A DNA stretch of 64,000 bases from Xestospongia bergquistia (GCA_963965975.1 OZ014421.1:2779001-2843000), one strand, 5' to 3'. Numbered from the stretch's first letter, positions 47,001 through 62,000 are shown. The notes: a model not told the origin generated them from the sequence alone. Program-made: numbers and translations.

Positions 47001-50000
47001 TTATCCTAGGATAAAATTTCTCGACATTTTTTATCCTAGGATAAAATTTCTCAAGATACTTTTTATCCTAACATAAAATTTCTCATAATACTTTTTTATC
47101 CTAGGATAAAATGTTTCAAGATAACTATAGTAGTCGAACAATGTAAATTTCTCTTAAGTTAAGAAGATATTCAGAATACATTTTGTCTTAAAGTAGTAAC
47201 ACACAACTATAACAAAAATAACAAAGAAAATAAAGTCTACAGAAACTATTTATAAATATCAAGGACAAAAATTAAGGGTTTCAACTGTTGCAATTCCAAC
47301 GTGCAGCTTTATTGTCAAGCACTACATCTGGTACATTCACACGTAAATCATATGATACCACTCTTTGCATGCATCACATTTGATCATTTCTCTATTTCAG
47401 GCATTCTGCACAAACAGTATATGGAATATATAAATGTAGCTGAGACTTTAGTGATTTATCTTCCAATCCTTCTAGTTGGAAAGTCTTTAAAGCTGCCTTC
47501 AGTCAGACATAAATGTAAATGACTTCTCATTTTTGTTTGCTCAAACATGTATCGACTAGGATCATCTCCTTTGGCTAGAATTGAGATAAATCCGAGAACA
47601 AACAGCCCACAATCAGCTGATCCAGCTTGCGATTAACAATGACAATACCTACATAAGTAAACATAATAAGTAACCGTGCAAATGTTCATACTTGAGAGTG
47701 ACTTCTTTCTTTTGTAATGGAAGACACAAAATAGCAGATATTTGTCTTTTAAGACTCTTAGTTAGAGCAGGCCTCATACTTTCATAAACATTAACCTCGC
47801 ATAACTTACTTGCAATAGTTGAAATGCCAACCCAATGGCCACATCCAGTATGTAAGACCTGGACAAATTCTGATGTCATTATATTGAAAGCCAATGTCAG
47901 GTATAGATTTGTGTTTTGAAAGCTGGAATATGTGTTGGAATACTTTCATATGCAGAAAGTGTCAGCTGAACTTGAGATAGATTCAGCTTTTTTATTGGAG
48001 AAAGAGAATGACATCCAATTGGAATAAAAACAGGATGAAAACCAGCTTCTTTAATCAATAAGCTACAGAAAAAGGCTTCGGTATCATGGAACTGGATGAA
48101 GCCTTTGTTAAATTCAGCGAAAACTTGTGAACTTTGTTGACTCCCAATTACAGTTTGAGTGGAAGACATAAATGGCATAATAGGAGACAGGAAGTTGGCG
48201 TGAAAGAAAGACCTAATAGGAGATTGGGAGCGATGGAAGTTACTATGAAAGGATGAAGGCTGGACATGACGAGAAGATGAGAACTGAGAATGTTCTGAGT
48301 TATCATTCTTTAACAGACACTGAGATTGTCGCGAATTATCATCTCTTGATGGAGACTGTCATTGTTGTGAGATATCATCATCTATTAATGGAGACTGAGA
48401 TTGTTGTGGGGTATTGTCATTTCATGACTTTAGTGAAGATTGAAGCTTGGAATTGTTGTCAGAAGACACAAGATAAGGCTTTAAATGGATACCATGGATT
48501 CTTGCTGTTATTTTCCCATCGACCAGGCTCTTCAGAGAAGAGAAACCTTTGCCATCGTCTTTAGTAACTTGAAAAGGACCAAGCCATCTATAGTCTAAAC
48601 ACCCTCCTGCTCATCGTTTTTTTCTAAAATCTTTCTTAAGAACCTTTATTCCAATATCAAACTTTGGTGGTGTGATGTATTGACTCAGTTATGGTTAATA
48701 ACTTTTCAGTACAAACACATTAACATATAACACAGACACAAGACTAAAGATCAAATAATAACACAACATGAACATTTTATAAAGTATATTGACTAGATCA
48801 CTTATGGGACAGGAAGTATGCACAATATAATGATATTCATAAGTATTACAACACAATAATCAAATAGTAATACAGTACAGGTGATTGCTATGTTTTCTGT
48901 CATAAATATTTTTCTGTGGTATTTTGATGTTCTCTGTTACATTTTCAAACACTACCTTTCTATTTGTAGTAAGTTTAGAAAAAGAATCATCCTGTATAAT
49001 TGAGCTTGCAATGATACCTAAAACTTATAATAACTAAAACTCGCGGATTGACTAGTTGTGAGATAATCCTCCAGTACTTCATTTCCTTCCTTTAGTGTAG
49101 TCAATTGAACAGGAAGAACAGCCTTCCTTCCAAACATTACCTCAAATGGTGCATATTGGGATGATGCATGCTTGGATGTGTTGTAGGTGAATACACAAGA
49201 ATGAAGATACATGTCCCAATCTTCCTTTTTCTCATGTGCATATTTAACAACCATATTTTTTAATGTCTGCTTCCATCACTCATCTAATCCATTGGCCTGA
49301 AATATGGTAGACATAAGGTCAATATTGAAACACAACATACTTGAGGATGATATGGAGTGGTAAAATGTCTTTTAATGCCCAGCAATTTCATCTCCTTATC
49401 AACTTCTCTTCTAAATTCCCTTCCTTGATCACTTGTAAGAAGTTTGGGCAAACCCATCCTCATAAAAATCCATAAGACCAAGTAACAAAACAATACATCT
49501 ATCAATACATAGAATACCTTCATTAATAAAGTAATTACACATTTACTTGGCAGTAGTACAGCCTCCACCCACTTAGCAAAATAATCTGATAAATGTAGAA
49601 CGTATCTGTTGCCATTCTTTGAGGCTGGGTTTATGGGTCCAATGAAGTCAATACCAACATGGAACCATGGAGAATGAACTGGAATTGGATACAATTCAGG
49701 ATATGATGTCAGAGGCTTCTTATTGACTCTTTGGCAAATGTCACAAGTTGCAATCTATAGTGTTAGTAGCTAAAAACAATTTTGTTTGTGTTCCTTAACT
49801 AACCATTTCTTTTACATCTTTTATAACTCCCTTCCACATAAATCTCTCCTTTATTCTTGCAACTGTTTTAGCAAATCCTAAGTGCCCAGATGTGATATCA
49901 ATATGGCAATCATTAGCCACTCTAATCTGTTCTGCTCTGTTCTGTACATATTTCACCATCTGTTAAATAGTAAATGTATTGGTAACACTTTTAAATAAAA

Positions 50001-53000
50001 ATAATACAACTAACCTGCTTATCTTTCCTTGATAAATAAAACAATTCACCATCATTTACAACAAAGTTCTCTGCTTTTTTTCTTATTTGTCTTTTTCTAG
50101 TAGCAGTGCATTCTTTAGAGTATCTTTTTTCCACAATATAGTGGTAAACTTCATCTAATAGATCAAATTCATCAAAATCATCTCTCTCTGCCATACTTCT
50201 CAGCTCTCTTTTCAAAAAGTAACACGTTACTAAAGGTCAACAGCCTTCCTTCATACTTAACTGCATTCTTTGAGTTGGCATAAGTATTGTTCTTCAGTTT
50301 ACTGCATTCTTCTAGGTTAGCGCGATTGGAATCAGCCATTTTGATCTGGTAGGACAAAAATTTACAACAGCAGACAAAAAATTTCAGCAGATATGTTCAA
50401 TTATTTTGTCCTAGAACAAAAAAATTTTTTAGGGACAAATTTTTTCGTGACAAATCTGCTTTTCTAACTCAGGGCCAGCAGCTAGACCTTCTATATAACC
50501 TAACATGTATTGCTTTGCCTTGCTACGTTACTTTTTGATGTTTTCTATTGTAACAGTATCTAGAGCCAGTGGAATGTTTTCACGTAGGTTTGGAAAGGTA
50601 TAATTAGTATACACTCTGGTGTATCTCTTTGATTGTCCACAGCAACGTTCAATGGGGTTAAATTCACAGTGGAACTTGGGAAGTATTATGCAGCAATGCT
50701 GACGATTGTGTAAATATCGATTGTGCTCATCTGTAAAGTCTGAAACCATAATACCAGCACCTTTACCCTTTGGTTTAATCGAATGCATGTCAACACTACC
50801 CCACTGTGTTTAGCTGAGAATATCGATTCATCATGAAATATGACAACAGTCTTGTCAAGAATAGCAGTAGGATGACATTCAAGATCACTTGGAAGACACT
50901 GAGCAGCTTCAATTGTTGGAGCATTGTCTTTGTTAATAAATCCCTGAGTAACCATTTTACGAATGAATTTCCGCCTATACTCAAGCACATCATCTCTTTC
51001 TTGTCTGTCAATGTATTACCCTTTTGTTGGTCCAAGACATGAAAACCAAGCTCATGCAGCCACTTTCTAGAGGTTTCAACACTAACTCTTCGAGGAAAAC
51101 CTGATTCATTGGGCCGAAGCTCTTCATTGACCCATTGGCAAAATGATCTTGCTGTCATGTTCGGTCGTCCTTTTACTTAAGCATTTTCTCACGCAAACTG
51201 TCTAACACACTTTTTTAATCGCTCATTGAACCACAAAACACCTCTTTGTTGATATCTTCCCCGTAAAGAATCTGGGAAATTGTTACTTTTACTTAAAAAC
51301 ACTACTCTCCATTCTCTAACAGTTCAATCACTTTTCTTGACTGTCTCTCCAATCAATTTTGCTGCGTTTGTTTGTGAAAGGTGCATCCTGGTTACCAACA
51401 AATTATGCAAGAGAAGAGTAAGAGACATAATGTCACCTCTGTGCAAACTACTTAGCCAATCATGAGCATACAATTACACAGCAGCATCTTCTTCCATGTC
51501 TTCAATTGATGGCTCATACCACTCATCTTCTGATGATTGATAATCATTTAAACTTGTAACTTCTTCTTGAGTAAACTCTGGCTCATTAGTGGAAGATACA
51601 GTCTTATTTCTTTTACTATTTCTAGCATTAAGTAACTGTATAATTCTTTTTCTCTTACTACTTTTTGGTGGCATTGCGTTAAGGGCATTAATTAGAATAA
51701 CGTGTGCACGCATTTGCCAAATATATTGATTTTGATTGGTCAGTGCATAGTAACCCAAAAAAATTTTCGAAAGTGACCGTTTTTTCATGCAATTGAAAGT
51801 ATTCTAAGAAATATTGAAAAAAGTTCATTGTTGCTATGGAGCTACTTGATGCTTTAATTTTTTAATTATTGACGTAAAAATGGAAATTTATGCCTTGTTG
51901 CATTGCATGGACATGTATACATGTCACATGACTTTAGTACAGTATTGTTGCTATCTAGAAGCTGTAATAGCTGTATCGACATTTATAAATGTTGTCATAG
52001 TGACTTGAAAGGCTATTCTAGTGCTTTGATATTGGATTACCTCATTAATACACTCGTTAAACTTGTATTTCTTTATTGCTTCACTGCTACCTCCATACAC
52101 ATGAATGTACAAAACCACAACACTTATAGCAACAAAAAAATTAGAATGTCAATGTTCACTAAACTATGAAGAAACTATTAAACAATAAGTAGGACTAGTT
52201 ATAATAAACATAATTCTGATTGGATGATAATGAGGAATTTCTCAACATGTTTTGCTTTGAAAACAGTGATGATGAATATTTAGATGATGAGGAATAGGTC
52301 TGGAATGAGATAAATAGAGATATGATTTAAAATAGAGATAAAACAGAATCATAAATTGATAAGCTATGTAATATTTGAGAAAATATGAAAGATATTAAGC
52401 AGGACAGGTATTAGCTAGCATTCACAAATACATAAGAACAACTTTTATCTATTACATAATGGCCATCAATTGTAATGACCATTATTCACTGTTGTTGTAT
52501 TATGATAATAAATTATTACTTTCCAGAGATAACACAATTTAATTGTCAACACATTTCATGGATATCAGTATACAAGATTTCATACCATATGATAAACCTC
52601 ATTGTCTAACTAACATCATAACTTTGTACTCACTACTTGATATACTTTAGTGTTTGCTTGTACATGACATTCACTGTTATCTTGATGATCAGTCAAACAT
52701 CTATGCAAATACCTGTTTAGTAGAACCCTACAAATCATTGGATAAGGAAACACCAGATGAAATAAGAGCTTATATGGTTTTATGATCTTGACTTGTCTTG
52801 TACTACTACATGCTTTAGATGATTACTGGCACAGGAATTCAACCTTCCATTATGAGCCAATAGCTACTAGGATTATTTGAAGGTGATTTGTTGATATTTA
52901 CTGGTTTCTCCATTTCCTGATAATAGCAATCTACCACACTATTATGTGTCACTTATAATTAACTAGAAATAATAGAACCAATTCTTACATACAAATTCAG

Positions 53001-56000
53001 TGAATATTTATACCTGGTAAAGAACAAAGAACAGATGAGGCTGTGGTTCCATTCAAAGGATATTTTTCAATGAAACAAAGATCTGTCACCACTTCCATCA
53101 TTTTTTTGGACAATTTTTATGGAAGTTGTTCCCCTAGATCTATTGATAAAGAATACATATACATGTGAACCAATGATATTTGATAGACAGGGCTTTTATA
53201 CAACATTTAAATCCATCACAAAAAATGGTCTCTCTCAGAGTGGAGATAGTGAGTGTATACAAAATAGTCATAACTGTATTCCAGCTCATCAAGCCATTTT
53301 TACTTGTACCTCAATAAATGCAAATGCAAATAACAAGGTTTCTATAAAAAGGAAATTGAAAAATGGCTTCGAAATAACTTGTCCTCAGGCAATTTCTCTT
53401 ACAAGAAATTCATGAGTGGAGTCGATAGGAATGACCTGTTGTGGGAATATTATAATTTGTGTTTGAAAACTTGTGAAACATTATCTTTACTGGTGTATAT
53501 TTGATCTTGTCATTACAAACATATTCATCTTGTAGTTTAACTTCACATACCTCCATACATAATTGTGAAAGATGTAACAATAAGTCATGTGATTTTAACT
53601 ATAATAACACTTATAATTGACCAGCTTTGAATGCGAGTTTGTCCAGACATTCCTTCCCTTGCAGAATGTCTGGCTTTGAGATTGTAAGCCCTTAATTTAA
53701 GTCTTCAATCTTCAAACTCCCTACAATTAAAAACTGACCCATTATTACTGACTATCTTGTCAGGAAGTCCAAACGTTGAGAACAATTGGCGTAGTTTCCC
53801 AATTGTTTCACTGGAAGTAGCAGCTTTGACTGGAAGCACCTCTAGCCATTTTGAGTGTGAATCTATGATGATGAGAAACGTTCGTCCTAAGTAGGGTCCG
53901 GCATAATCAATGTGTAGCATGGACCATGGTCTTGTTGGCCACTCCCTTGTGTGGAGTAAAGCTAGAGGTGGTGAATTTCTGCTCAACTGACACACATCAC
54001 AATTACTAACTTTCTTTTCTATGTCATCATCTAGTTTCAGCCACCAAACATAACTTCATGCTATGGTTTTCATCTTGAAAATGCCAAGGTGAGACTTGTG
54101 AATTTCATCCAATACACATTCCCACAGCTTTGGTGGTGTTATAACTCTGGAGCCCCACAGGACACAACCATCTACAATGCTCAATTCAGAGTGTGTCCTT
54201 GAATATGGTGTAAAATCTTCTCCTGTCCCAATGTTATTTTTCCAACCTCGACTGACTAAAGTGGCTACTTTGGATAGGATAGGATCAGTTGCAGTACATG
54301 ACTTAATATCAGATACTGTAATAGGTGATGAATTTAGTATGTCTACCAAATGAATAATTTCAGGGGGGATGGGAACAGACTTTAAAGTATCAAGTAATGG
54401 CAATCTACTCAGACCATCAGCATGTTGTAACTCTTTACCAGGCATATACTGTACTGAATAAGTGTAACTACCCAAAATTAGGGCCCATCTTTGGATCCTA
54501 GCAGATGCTATATGTGGGATACCACGATGTTCTCCAAATAAATGCATTAATGGCTTATGATCAGTATGTATTATAAATCTCCTACCTGAGAGGTATTGAT
54601 GGAATTTCCTGACTCCCGCAATGATGGCTAATGCTTCTTTGTCAAGTTGTGAGTAGTTCCTCTTGGTTGTTGATAGCGTCCTCGATGCAATGGTGATCGG
54701 TTGTTCTTCTCCGTTGTCTAAACAATGAGATGGGACAGCCCCTACTCCATAAGGAGAAGGTGTTACATGACGAGCCATTGCTTCCCTGCTGCTTAGTAGT
54801 TCAGGACCAACACTTGACCTTGACCTTTTTTTCTAGTCTTTCGTCGTAAGTATGATCCCACCTTGTCGCCAATTGTAGTGTATTGAGTACAGCAATATTA
54901 TAATATGAATAAACAATAACTAGAATAATGAAGCCTTCTCACAAACCATACAACATACTTATATATACACAACCATACAGACCACTTAGGGGTCCTGACC
55001 ACAAACGATATAATGGTATTAATAATATATAATACTACACTACAGTACACATTAATAACCACAAATACAAATCAAAACTTACTATTTTGTATTTATAAAG
55101 AATGACTAGTTTAGTTCAGCTTTGACACCTTGTCTCCTTATAACTGAAGTTCTCATTCTATTCATAAAACTAACAGAGGTTCTCTAGCACAATTAAATTA
55201 ATTCTTCACTTCTTTTAGACCTATTAGATTGATAAGCATTTAGTAATGTAGTATATTAAGTCTACAGTAGTAGCTATATATACATGAACATAACTGTACA
55301 ATAATTATACCATTGACAATATCACATAGTGGATGTTTACATGAAATCATTAAAATTATGAATGTATTATGTGTTACTAGTACATTGAGTTGAAATTTAT
55401 CTGTATAGTGTGTATTGTGTATGTATTACTTCTTTGTTTAATTTATTACTATAGGATGGCTGGACTGTATTACATTTTGCAGCCTACGAAAATCATGCAG
55501 AGATCATCAAAATATTAATTGCTAATGGAGCTGACATTGCTGCTGTCACTAAGGTATGAAAGATTATTATATGTCAAGCAGTCAAGAATCATAGATAATA
55601 TGTTAAGTATTATATTTATAGGGTATTATAGATCAATGAAAATACTGTTTTGTGCTATTTATTATTGTTTGTTAACTGTGAACACCAGCAACATCACTTA
55701 TATATCTGGAATGCTCAGTATAACAAATTTAACGTACAGTTAGGACAGTACTTTCAACAAGTTCTATTGTGATATCATTGGCTTCGAAGTTGTTCAATAT
55801 CAGTAGACCAAAATTCAACTGTTTTGCTGAAAGATTTGATTTTGCTGTGGACTGACACCAGATATATCAAAGGTTTATCACCTTATCACCTATACTAGTC
55901 TAGTCTAGGCCAGTCATCTAGGTTCTCTAACTTGAATGGATCTTAGATTATCCATCTCTCCTTGATCCGTACAACTGCCACTATGTAATGTAATATTGTT

Positions 56001-59000
56001 TACAATGTAGCATAAACAAGCATAAAATGACACTTATAAGACCAAATGACAAGCATAACATGTCTACTTAAACACAGAATTATAAAGAACATTCTAGAGA
56101 GTTCTGGAGAATAGTTACATAACATTTCACACATTAATATATACATTAAAGTAGGGTCTCCCTTAGAAAGGAGAGTGGGAGCATATAAAGAATGGACATT
56201 TAGTTATAACATTATAGCAGGACATAAAAATATTCTATTGTGCCTCAACAAATGCAAATCAAAATATCAAAGTTTCTATAATAGGAAAATTGAAAACTGG
56301 CTCATGAATGACTATAACTTGTCCTCAAACAATTTCTGTTGATAATGAAGTTATGAATGGAGTGGATAGGAATGACAATCTGAGGGGATATTATAATGTG
56401 TGATTGAAATCTTGTAAATTAAAAAAAAACTTTTCTGGTGTTGCCATTAAAACATGTTCACCTTCCATACAAAATATGAAACACTATAATGTAGCACTTG
56501 CAAAAGCTTTAATTGAAGACGATAACTCTTAAGAGGATGGCCATCAATAAAAATATGAAGTATGTACATATTTCTGCTAGAACCACTTCCTGTTCTAGGT
56601 AGTAAATGATGTCACAAATATTACCATTGTAGAGATACAAGAGATGATGAGGAAGAGTGTTGTTCTATGAGGATTATGACAAACGCCTGTACCATATAAA
56701 GAATTAAACATGTCTACTTCATCTTATTTCATAGATATCATGGGCTAAATGTTGACACTTTAGTATAAAGCAGAGAATTAAATGTACTTCAGATAAAAAT
56801 AAGTAGCTTACACACAAGAAAAATTGTTAAATATTGTCTATAAACTTTATATGAAAACGTGATCATGAAATATTAAACATTTTCAATGATAACATAAATC
56901 AATTCTTGGTAACTAAACACTCACCAGATCTCGATGACTTAGTCAAACATCATCTTTGATCACCAACTGCTATCAAAATATTACTAGAAAATAAACTGTC
57001 ACCTTTAAAACATATGTATATAGCCTAAGCACAGAGAGACCGAAGTGACCATAAACACCCACGTAAATAATTTGATCAGTCATTGAATATTTAGTTACAT
57101 AAATTGTGATTAAAAACGTTTAATATTTAATATCTTAGTTTGGGCTTTAGTTCTTTTTCCAACCTTTTCTTTGCAGCCTTAATAGTTCTGGTGTCTCGTT
57201 TCAAAATTCCACACACTGTACCAATTTATAATTGTTCAGTTTGGTCTCCAGTTCTGCTAAACTGTAGAATAGATCAGTAACAGTAAAAGGTAGAGCCATT
57301 CTCAATCACGTGCAACAACGTTGCTAGGCAACGGTCAAATTTAACCCTTTATTCAGCTTGGTGCTGTCTACAGTGTTCTGAGAGATACAGGCTTGTCATG
57401 CTTATTATTAGCCTTTCTACTCTTTCTTCTCTGCCTTCGAAGAATATCTAGTCTATGTTTAGTGATTTTGCTAGTTTCACTTTGTCCTTAAATAGCATAT
57501 GTTGTTTGTGGACAGCTTCTCTCTGCCATATCATTTTTTAGTCTTCTTGTGCAAAACATTTGAATCTCTTTGAAGACACTCAGGGAGTTGACTATCTCTT
57601 TTTGGCAAGACTATATAGAGGCCAGTCATCTAGGTTCTCTAACTTGAATGGATCTTAGATTATCCATCTCTCCTTGATCCGTCCACTCCCACTATGTAAT
57701 GTAATATTGTTTACAATGTAGTATAAACAAGCATAAAAAGACACTTATAAGACCAAATGACAAGCATAACAACATGTCTACTTAACCCTTAGAGGATCGC
57801 GCCTATTTTAATGATTCACTTAAAAACTACAAGATTCAAGTGAAAAAAATGGAGTTAATTTATGAAAACAAGCAGCGTATGTATGCTTCAGTTTGTGTTT
57901 TCTCAATAGAAAATTGCTTTAGGCCATTAACGACTAACGTATATTTGTTGTTCTTGCCTACAGGACCACTTCCTTGGACACTTGAACGCGCATGCTGTGC
58001 TTAGCAACGAGTACAGGTTAGTAGTTTTGTAACTTTTTCAACTTGCGTAATTATGTGCACATATCATATATGAAAGCTACGATTTATTAGCTTGAGTCAA
58101 GCATGGCATTTTAAAAACATTCATGTAAACACAACAACTAGTGGGACTCCACTATACAGTTCTGCGTTGCTACTAGTCATAATCGTAACTGCTCTCTAAT
58201 TCTGTTTTAATATATATCTAAGCGATTTTCAAAATCCTGATCAAAGTCTTTTGTTGTCCTATAGTAGTAATTATGTAAGATTATATTAATAAACATTTAT
58301 AAAAAAATAAAGTTATAACTTATAAAATAAGATACTTTTTTAATTAACATTCCACCTGTCACAATATTGTGACAGTGTTTTTTTAATGAAGGTGGGCATG
58401 TCACAAATTCGTGATAGTGGTCCTCTACAGGTTAAATACAGAATTATGAAGAACATTCTAGAGAGTTCTAGAGAATAGATACATAACATTTCACACATTA
58501 ATATAGGATTGTCTAGCACAATGGTTCCAACAGTATTGTATATACAACGCCACAAACATATAGTGAACTACAAATAGTAGAACCATTTCTTACATACATA
58601 AATTAAAAAAACAGAGCATACATTTGGTAATGATTCCATTCAAAGGAAGTTCAACATTGAAGCAGTCAAAAAGCTAAGTTGATCATGAACAAAAAGTATG
58701 GTTAAGGCTGCTGTTGTCTTTAAAATTGACAATAAAGATACATCATTACTTCTAGCATTTTTGTTTGATGGTTTGTTCTGAGGTTGCTCTCCTAAATCTA
58801 TTTAGAATGAATACATATGATTGTGAAACAATGACATCAGATACATAGGGCTTTCCTACAACATATAAATTCATCATAAAGTAGGGTCTCCCTTAGAAAG
58901 GAGAGAGGGAGTGTATACATTTAGTTATAACATTATAGCAGGACATAAAACTATTCTATTGTGCCTCAACAATTGCAAATCAAAATGACAAGGTTTCTAT

Positions 59001-62000
59001 AATAGGAAAATTGAAAACTGGCTCATGAATGACTATAACTTGTCCTCAAATAATTTCTTTTGATAATAAAGTTATGAATGGAGTGGATAAGAATGACAAT
59101 CTGAGGGGATATTATAATGTGTGATTGAAATCTTGTAAATTTTAAAAAACCCTTTCTGGTGTTGCCAGTAAATACATGTTCACCTTCCATACAAAAGATG
59201 AAAGATTATAATGTAGCACTTGCAAAAGCTTTAATTGGAGACTTTAACTCTCAAAAATGAAGAGGATGGCCATCAATATAAATATGAAGTACGTACATAT
59301 TTCTGCTAGAACCACTTCCTGTTCTAGGTAGTAAATGATGTCACAAATATTACCATTGTAGAGAGTACAAAAGATGATGAGGAAGAGTGTTGTTCTATGA
59401 GGATTATGACAAAGTCCTGTACCATATAAAGAATTAAACATGTCTACTTCATCTTATTTCATAGATATCATGGGCTAAATGTTGACACTTTAGTATAAAG
59501 CAGAGAATTAAATGTACTTCAGATAAAAATAAGTAGCCCACACACAAAAAAATTGTTAAATATTGTCTATAAACTTTATATGAAACATGATCATGAAATA
59601 TTAAACATTTCAATGATAAGATAAATCAATTCTTGGTAAATAAACACTCACCAGATCTCGATGACTGAGTCAAGCATCATCTTTGATAACCAACTGCTTT
59701 CAAAATATTACTAGAAAATAAACTGTCACCTTTAAAACATATGTATATAGCCTAAAACACAGAGAGACCGAAGTGACCGTAAACACCCACGTAAATAATT
59801 TAGTTAGTCATTGAATGTTTAGTTACATAAATTCTGATTAAAAACGTTTAATATTTAATATCTTAGTTTGGGCTTTAGTTCTTTTTCCAACCTCTTCTTT
59901 GCAGCCATAATAGTTCTGGTGTCTCGTTTCAAAATTCCACACAGTTTACCTGTCTTTACTAATTTATAATCGTTCAGTTTGGTCTCCAGTTCTGGAAAAC
60001 TGTAGAATAGACCACCAACATTAAAGATAGAGCCACTCTCAATCACGTGCACCAACTTTGCTAGGCAACGGTCAAATTTAACCCTTTATTCAGCTTGGTG
60101 CTGTCTGGTGGATAGCAGTGTTCTGAGAGATACAGGTGAACCTCTTCATTAGATAGACTCCTCTGACTTGATCTCTTGTGTCCTCTTTAATGTTCTTGTT
60201 CATATCTCCAATGATGACTTTTGGGGAATCTAGATCGTTTATGTAGCACATCTTTTTCTTAAGTGTCAAAATAAAGTATACAGCTTTTCGAATTCGCTCT
60301 CTTCTCCTTCCGTACAATTAGCCTCTCCTTCTATACAATTAGCCTCAATCAAGGCCTAGAGATTGGGATTCAATATTTCCTAATGCATACTATTTGGGAT
60401 ACCAAATATCCTTAGGGAATGCAAAATATCCTAGAATATATTACTCGGGGATACCAAAATTATGGAATGTCATATTTCCTATTTCCTTGAAAAAAAATGC
60501 TATTAGTCTTTTTATAATATGCAAATTAAATGAGTATTAATTGCATTCCTTTCCAAACACAATAAAGATAACTATGTAAACTCAAAACAGTCATCAACCT
60601 GTTCTCACTAGTTAACAAACTTTACTATAAGATCCAGTTAGTTCATTACAACTAAAGCTGAACAAAGCAGATGACTTAGCCTGTTACAAATATTAATCTC
60701 CATCTACAAGTACTCGTGTGCTTGGGAGGAGTCCATGTAGTCTTTTTTACATCTAGGATATAGTTTACTCTCATTTGGAATAACAAACTGGTAATCTGTA
60801 AAAATGACAGCCATTGTTGTTGAGAATACTGTTCTCAACAAACATCAAGGATATCAGTATAAAAGATTTCATACCATGTAATAACCTTGTAATTTATCTA
60901 ACACCATTACTTTGTACTCACTACTTGACCCAGTAATTCAGCTAATTCTTATTGTGACAACTGAGACTGTTGTGATTTCATGAAATCGCTAGAGTTTTTC
61001 GTGAATTTATGAAGTCCCTAAGTGAAACAGTGATTTCACAAAATCCCTGAGAGTTTGAGGGATTTCACAAAATCCCTATATACACAATCTTACTGTAACA
61101 TATATATGATCAGTGAAATCTTTGTACACAGTAAAGAAAAGAGCATAGATGAGGATATGGTTTAATTCAAATGATGTTTATCAATTAAATGGTATATACC
61201 AAAGTGCCATCTTATCATGGGTTTAAAAGATTCCCCTCAAAGATGAAATATTGTGTACAAAACTTGTAATTGTATGGAAGGATAACCAATCCTTCCCTTG
61301 GACCTCAAGAAAGCCAATCAAAATGAAGCTTGATTTCTTCCCTTGATACTAGAACAAATACTTTTATCTTAGTTTGGAATAACAAAATACATTATATTTA
61401 CAATTTCCTTTTTTCCAGTTTTAAATTGCATACATCAACTCAAGAATTGCCTTTATTAGCAAATTCTTTCTTGCTATTACAAACACAACGTCTTCAGTGT
61501 GCCACCTAATAAAGTACATCCAATATACAAACCTCTATGAATATAATTATCATAATTATGAACACTGTGATGTAATTTGTGAAATAGTGCATAATCTAAT
61601 AACCTACCAACATTCCTTTTCAATATAATATTTTAATATCATAACTTAGTTTCTTCTGAACCCTGCTAGAATGATTAAGTAATGATAGTTTCATGTAAGA
61701 CCATTTTAGTCCATCTTTAATTACCACAACTGCAGCCATACATTTGATTGGCAAAAGAAAAGCAACATTAATTAACTTTAATATTAAGATGATCAACTAC
61801 TTACATAGCTTTAACATAGAAGATAAGAAACAAATGTGAACCTGTAGATATTTTCAGTGTGCTTATGAAGGCTAGCACTACAATGAATATATCACATCAT
61901 ACTAGACCAATTTATACATATATATGTTGAGTAGATGTTAAATATTCTTTAATCTACACAGCACCTTATATTACATAGTTTAGCACAGAAGAAACAAATA

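Larger units (their letters stand above)
46837..50453 (-). mobile_element. Ginger-like DNA transposon (gypsy integrase plus Ulp1-like protease)
   Basis: The element encloses an intron-bearing minus-strand gene for a gypsy-type integrase with a C-terminal Ulp1-like protease. The outermost ends align as inverted repeats: left TGTTTTACCGAAAATTTGTCC, shown here only as TGTTTTACCGAAAATTTGTC, and right (reverse strand) TGTCACGAAAAAATTTGTCC. Both ends also carry internal palindromes around TCCTAGGA. Ginger elements are DNA transposons whose transposase derives from gypsy integrase. I could not fix a target duplication, and no LTR, Gag or reverse transcriptase is present. A domesticated host gene of the KRBA2/GIN1 kind is the alternative, but the flanking repeats favour a transposon. 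Confidence 0.6.
57619..60136. repeat. Duplicated piggyBac-relic segment, copy B
   Basis: The longer homologue of 55907-57391. It contains the TTAA MITE at 57786-58431 and about 368 bases of piggyBac relic absent from copy A (frames with FKGSSTLKQ-like and NTYDCETM-like pieces). It also has a KxDND-type GVDKNDNLRG block near 59086. Many stops make it non-coding. Confidence 0.85.

Noticed and set aside
47301-47522. 73-residue plus-strand frame
   Set aside because: It overlaps the last exon of the Ulp1-like protease on the minus strand and has no motif of its own.
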